From Dysgonamonadaceae bacterium (GTDB lineage: Bacteria > Bacteroidota > Bacteroidia > Bacteroidales > Azobacteroidaceae), in NCBI GenBank assembly GCA_031258895.1, contig JAIRMF010000079.1, positions 1 to 53,126 of the forward strand: a stretch of DNA of 53,126 nt, in the 5' to 3' direction. The notes under the pieces are model-generated. The model worked only from the letters and a program-made list of their open reading frames with translations, did no database searches and was not told where the DNA came from. Made by a program: the position numbers and the translations under genes. Positions within the stretch are counted from its first letter, which is position 1, and each line of letters starts with the position of its first letter. This document shows, piece by piece, positions 49,934 to 53,126 of the stretch.

Positions 49934-52900
49934 TTACGTTATCGAAAATTTGCCGCACAATTCCTGGAATTCGCAGTATTTACAATTCTCTTTGACTGAA
50001 GTTTCTTTGAACGGGACGTTCGGGTCGAACAGTTCCTCGATTTTTTGCAGGAATATCGGTTCGAATTCCGGATGGATCGTTCGGAAATCTTCTATCGGTT
50101 TGTTGTTGTATTGGATGACGGGGGAATAATCTTTCTTGCCGGCCTCCTGGAGATAGAGCAGGGCGGGGATGATTGGCCTGCCGGAGGTATCGTGCTTGGC
50201 GATGATTGAGGAGTAGACGAATGTTTGAAAGATGTGCGATGCGCGACGCTCCTTTTCCTCCGCTAACTCAGGTAATGTTTTAAAAGTCTTGCCGGAGCTA
50301 CCCGTTTTATAGTCAATGACCACGATTCTCCCGTCTTTTTCCTCGAGACGGTCGATAACGCCCCCAATCCTGATTTTAGTGTTCGAGTTTCTTAAGGCGT
50401 ATTCGGAATAATTCCTGTATTCGAGCCCGAGTATCGTGAACGGAGCCCGATTACGGTCGAATTCGAGCAACCGCCTTATCATCTTGCAAATCACACGGAA
50501 ATTGATGAGCTGCTCGCCATTGTACTGGGAGCGATCAACATTCCTGTTGTTAAAAAAATGCTTCGTAAAAGACAACGAGACAAGCCTCTCGATATTTATG
50601 TCGGCGCTGTTTTCGAGAAAATTCTCGATGTGTTCCTTCCGCATGAAAAACGAGCCGTCCGGGTTCCGCCCGTATCTGTCCGAAATCATCTTGTAGAGAC
50701 GCTCGGCAGAGTGATGGAAAATCGTACCGAAAATCGAAGCGTCCATTTCGTCTGTCAATTCCTTCTCTACCTTGTAACATTTAACCTTCAGGTAGTAAAA
50801 GCGCAACGAACAGTCGATAAATGTGTTGAGTATCGAAGGATAAATCGCCTTGGCATCCGGATTGATATTGAAGTCGTACAACGATTTCAGAAGGTTGAGC
50901 AGTTCGGCTGTCTTGGGGAACGAAATTTCCTTCCGTTCGACCGGCCTGACCGGCGAGAGAAGCTGAAAGCGCTTGATCTTCATCCTGCCGTCCACCAATA
51001 ACTGCAACATAAACCTGCTCATCTCAGCCTTGCCCTTAGAAGTCTTTCCGGTGTTATAGACGAGAGTGATTTTTTCCGCCCGCTGGAGCAATCTGTAAAA
51101 ATAGTACGCATAGATGGAGTCCTCGCTCTGGACAGTGCTCAAACCTAACTCGTGCCTGATAAAACGGGGGATGAAAGAGTTATCGCCGACGCTGCCCGCA
51201 GGCATAAAACCCTCGTTAACGCTCAACAGTAAGATGTTCTTGAAATCCAATGTCCTCGTCTCGAGCATCCCCATGATCTGCAATCCCTTCAATGGCTCAC
51301 CGTGGAACGGCACCTGAGTGACCGAGAACAACTTCCTCATCAAACGTACGAACATACTCTTCTCCATGCGCCACCCGTCCGACTTAATAAGCCCGTAAAG
51401 ACGGTTCAAGATCTGCCAGGCGCGAAAGACAGACTCGCGGTAAAGGTCAATGTACAGGTCGTCCGATGAATCGTTCTTCACATTCTTTGAAATAGCCCTG
51501 CCGATCGCCTCCGTGACCTCGATAAGGTACTTGCAGAACGAGTGCAGGTCGTGCGTGTACGTGAAAAGCAGCCTGTTTTCCAGAACGTTGATATCCGCGT
51601 ACTGCAAGTTCTCCTCCATGAGACGATGTTCGATTTGCGAAGCCTTCGGGAAAAGCATCTTGGCGTACGGATGACGTAACACGGGCAAAATGTACTTGCG
51701 GGATAACATCCCACCCTCCCTTCCGCTCTTCATCTGCATCTCCGATAACATGTAAAGGAAGCCCGCGATCGGAGTCTGGCCCTCCGGAAACCCCATCGTG
51801 ACGTTTATGTTCCGCGTCTTCTCGTACGGGATAGCGTGCGTGACGACCGGTAACAGCGATTCGTTGCACAATATTATGGCAGAGTCCGGCGAGGTCTCGT
51901 GGAACTGCATCTTGAGCGAGTCGATCCACTCCGAAATAACCCCAGTCTGCTCGTTTTCCGAAGAAGCGGAGATAAATGTAATCTCTTTCGATGGATTGAG
52001 AAACAAACTCTCCGATTCGCTCTCCGAGAACAAGGAATTGTTCCCCGATAACAAGGAATTGTTCTCCAGTGATAAGGATTCGCTCTCCGGTGACAACCCC
52101 GATTCGGAAGATTGTTTAAAATTGTTATCGGGGGAGGAGTCGGATTCGCAAGGTTTCAGTAATTTGGAAAACGGAGTATCTGGGTTGCCGGCCAGAAAAA
52201 TCTCCGATTCGTATTTACTTTTAGGAATGATAACCTTACTCGCTGATTTGTTCTCAGAGATTATATCGATAGCCGAACCGAATTTTAAAATGTTTTCCCT
52301 AATATGCCTTCCGGCCTCATGGTTTAAGTAATATTCGTCCGCGTCCCAATAAAAAAGCGCCGAGGGTTTAAGATGGTTAAACAAGACTTTCTCACTTTTA
52401 CTCAAGGCATTGAATCCGATAAAAACGTACTGATGATTGTCCGCGTCGGGAAGATTCGATTCCACCACGTCACGCATCTGCATCCCGCAGTACGCCTCGT
52501 TGCGCTTCCGCAATCTGTCCCTGAACCTCAAGTAAACGTCGCCGAGAATGTTCCACACCATCCTGAACTCCTCTTGCAGCCTGCTTTCCCCCAAAAACGA
52601 CCTCCCGAACCTGCGGCTCAGCTCCTCGCGCTGCCCGTCCGATAAAAAAGACAGATCGTTCCCGATTTTGTCCAAATCGGCAAGGTTGCCGTACAAAAAG
52701 CCGGCGTTAATAAGATTCCGGTCAATGTCGTCGAAATCGCGTAACAGTATCTCGCCGAAAAAGAAGAACTCATCGAGCGTGTCGTGAATGTTTTTGCCGT
52801 ACTTACTCAGGTAACTGTCTTTGTAAGCGAGATATAAGTCCGCCGTAAGACGAATCGTGTCCGCCCGGCGGAAGGTCGATAACCTGTCGAACAGGTCCTC

Positions 52901-53074
52901 GATCGACAAATACTGCGGCGACCACAACGGGGACTTGAACTCGCTATAAAGCAAACGGTTAAAAAACAAATGCGCACGCCGCCCGGGAAAAACAATCGTG
53001 ACGTCGGACATCTTACCGCCAAGTCTGTTAACAAGGTCGCGCGCAACAATAGCAAGAAACGTGGAATTATTCAT
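49934..53074 (-). CDS. AddB-like PD-(D/E)XK nuclease with degenerate helicase
   Basis: About 1046 aa from ATG 53074; an in-frame TTG six bases upstream is less likely. The N-terminus (VTIVFPGRRAHLFFNRLL) corresponds to the AddB helicase start but lacks a proper Walker A motif. The C-terminal nuclease domain has Asp908 (GVIDRLEE) and Asp921-Tyr-Lys923 (IDYKTG). Cys755 (FIDCSLRFYYL) with Cys1031, Cys1034 and Cys1040 (CKYCEFQELC) should bind a [4Fe-4S] cluster, as in AddB. The role is probably processing of double-strand breaks with an AddA-type helicase, which is not in the window. Residues about 322-357 are an in-frame 21-bp tandem repeat rich in Ser, Glu and Asn. Confidence 0.85.
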   Translation of the reverse strand: MNNSTFLAIVARDLVNRLGGKMSDVTIVFPGRRAHLFFNRLLYSEFKSPLWSPQYLSIEDLFDRLSTFRRADTIRLTADLYLAYKDSYLSKYGKNIHDTLDEFFFFGEILLRDFDDIDRNLINAGFLYGNLADLDKIGNDLSFLSDGQREELSRRFGRSFLGESRLQEEFRMVWNILGDVYLRFRDRLRKRNEAYCGMQMRDVVESNLPDADNHQYVFIGFNALSKSEKVLFNHLKPSALFYWDADEYYLNHEAGRHIRENILKFGSAIDIISENKSASKVIIPKSKYESEIFLAGNPDTPFSKLLKPCESDSSPDNNFKQSSESGLSPESESLSLENNSLLSGNNSLFSESESESLFLNPSKEITFISASSENEQTGVISEWIDSLKMQFHETSPDSAIILCNESLLPVVTHAIPYEKTRNINVTMGFPEGQTPIAGFLYMLSEMQMKSGREGGMLSRKYILPVLRHPYAKMLFPKASQIEHRLMEENLQYADINVLENRLLFTYTHDLHSFCKYLIEVTEAIGRAISKNVKNDSSDDLYIDLYRESVFRAWQILNRLYGLIKSDGWRMEKSMFVRLMRKLFSVTQVPFHGEPLKGLQIMGMLETRTLDFKNILLLSVNEGFMPAGSVGDNSFIPRFIRHELGLSTVQSEDSIYAYYFYRLLQRAEKITLVYNTGKTSKGKAEMSRFMLQLLVDGRMKIKRFQLLSPVRPVERKEISFPKTAELLNLLKSLYDFNINPDAKAIYPSILNTFIDCSLRFYYLKVKCYKVEKELTDEMDASIFGTIFHHSAERLYKMISDRYGRNPDGSFFMRKEHIENFLENSADINIERLVSLSFTKHFFNNRNVDRSQYNGEQLINFRVICKMIRRLLEFDRNRAPFTILGLEYRNYSEYALRNSNTKIRIGGVIDRLEEKDGRIVVIDYKTGSSGKTFKTLPELAEEKERRASHIFQTFVYSSIIAKHDTSGRPIIPALLYLQEAGKKDYSPVIQYNNKPIEDFRTIHPEFEPIFLQKIEELFDPNVPFKETSVKENCKYCEFQELCGKFSIT
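52005..52109 (-). repeat. 21-bp tandem repeat inside the nuclease gene
   Basis: About five diverged 21-base units (52005-52025, 52026-52046, 52047-52067, 52068-52088, 52089-52109). Units 2 and 3 differ at only three positions. Each encodes a heptapeptide such as SLSLENN or SLLSGNN. Confidence 0.8.
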
Positions 53075-53094
53075 AAGCAACGATTTTTAGAGCA

Positions 53095-53126
53095 CAAATT
53101 TATACAAAAATCACCAAACACCCAAA
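53095..53126 (-). promoter_or_regulatory. promoter of the PD-(D/E)XK nuclease gene
   Basis: Minus strand TTTG (53126-53123), 20 bases, TAAATTTG (53102-53095). A good Bacteroidota promoter, 20 bases before the ATG at 53074. Confidence 0.65.

Noticed and set aside
51798..52331. Plus-strand frame across the 21-bp tandem repeats
   Set aside because: It lies opposite the nuclease gene; its Asp/Ser-rich content merely reflects the tandem repeat.

Overview
The window looks like a chromosomal segment of a Bacteroidales (phylum Bacteroidota) bacterium. Evidence: repeated promoters of the Bacteroidota type (TTTG, about 19 bases, then TAnnTTTG), near absence of Shine-Dalgarno sequences, a SusC/SusD pair, four secreted proteins with type IX secretion (T9SS) C-terminal sorting domains, and the tRNA cluster-tuf-tRNA-Trp-secE-nusG-rpl-rpoBC arrangement. 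No insertion sequence, CRISPR array, rRNA or prophage was found.

Layout. (1) 1-6971, housekeeping: rplY-pth-hslR as a tightly overlapping operon, then an RsiV-like (DUF3298) lipoprotein, rsmG, an MBL-fold hydrolase, purA, a YugP-type membrane zinc peptidase and a bifunctional-nuclease/UVR protein. (2) 7132-18838, four large secreted T9SS proteins: a CotH-kinase protein with two lamin-tail domains, a 500-aa beta-repeat protein, and two multidomain proteins with metallopeptidase-like centres. The last three share one beta-repeat module. (3) 19124-22772, a compact operon: a lipoprotein with two predicted transthyretin-like domains, a small exported protein, a VTC-family polyphosphate polymerase domain protein, a DUF4956 membrane protein and a DUF2490 outer-membrane barrel. 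(4) 23369-30411, susC-susD-susE-like, closed by a very strong terminator. (5) 30535-33081, an acyl-CoA synthetase (minus strand) and YebC, divergently transcribed. (6) 33488-46943, four tRNAs, tuf, tRNA-Trp, secE, nusG, rplKAJL, rpoB and rpoC. (7) 47133-53074, minus strand: PD-(D/E)XK nuclease, ilvC, a XerC/D-like recombinase, hpf and ruvX.

How the parts may work together. Regions 2-4 are one long envelope-associated accessory block. A secreted CotH-type kinase, a polyphosphate-polymerase/DUF4956 pair and several exported proteins lie close together. This suggests a cell-surface phosphorylation or polyphosphate-linked system, which is the best candidate here for a poorly described system; the linkage is inference. 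The SusCDE set has no glycoside hydrolase beside it and may import products released by the secreted proteins.

Other points of note: RpoB carries Asn where E. coli has rifampicin-contact residue His526; the rpoB-rpoC spacer is unusually long and holds two perfect inverted repeats; one tRNA-Thr has a mismatched acceptor stem; and the PD-(D/E)XK nuclease contains an in-frame 21-bp tandem repeat.
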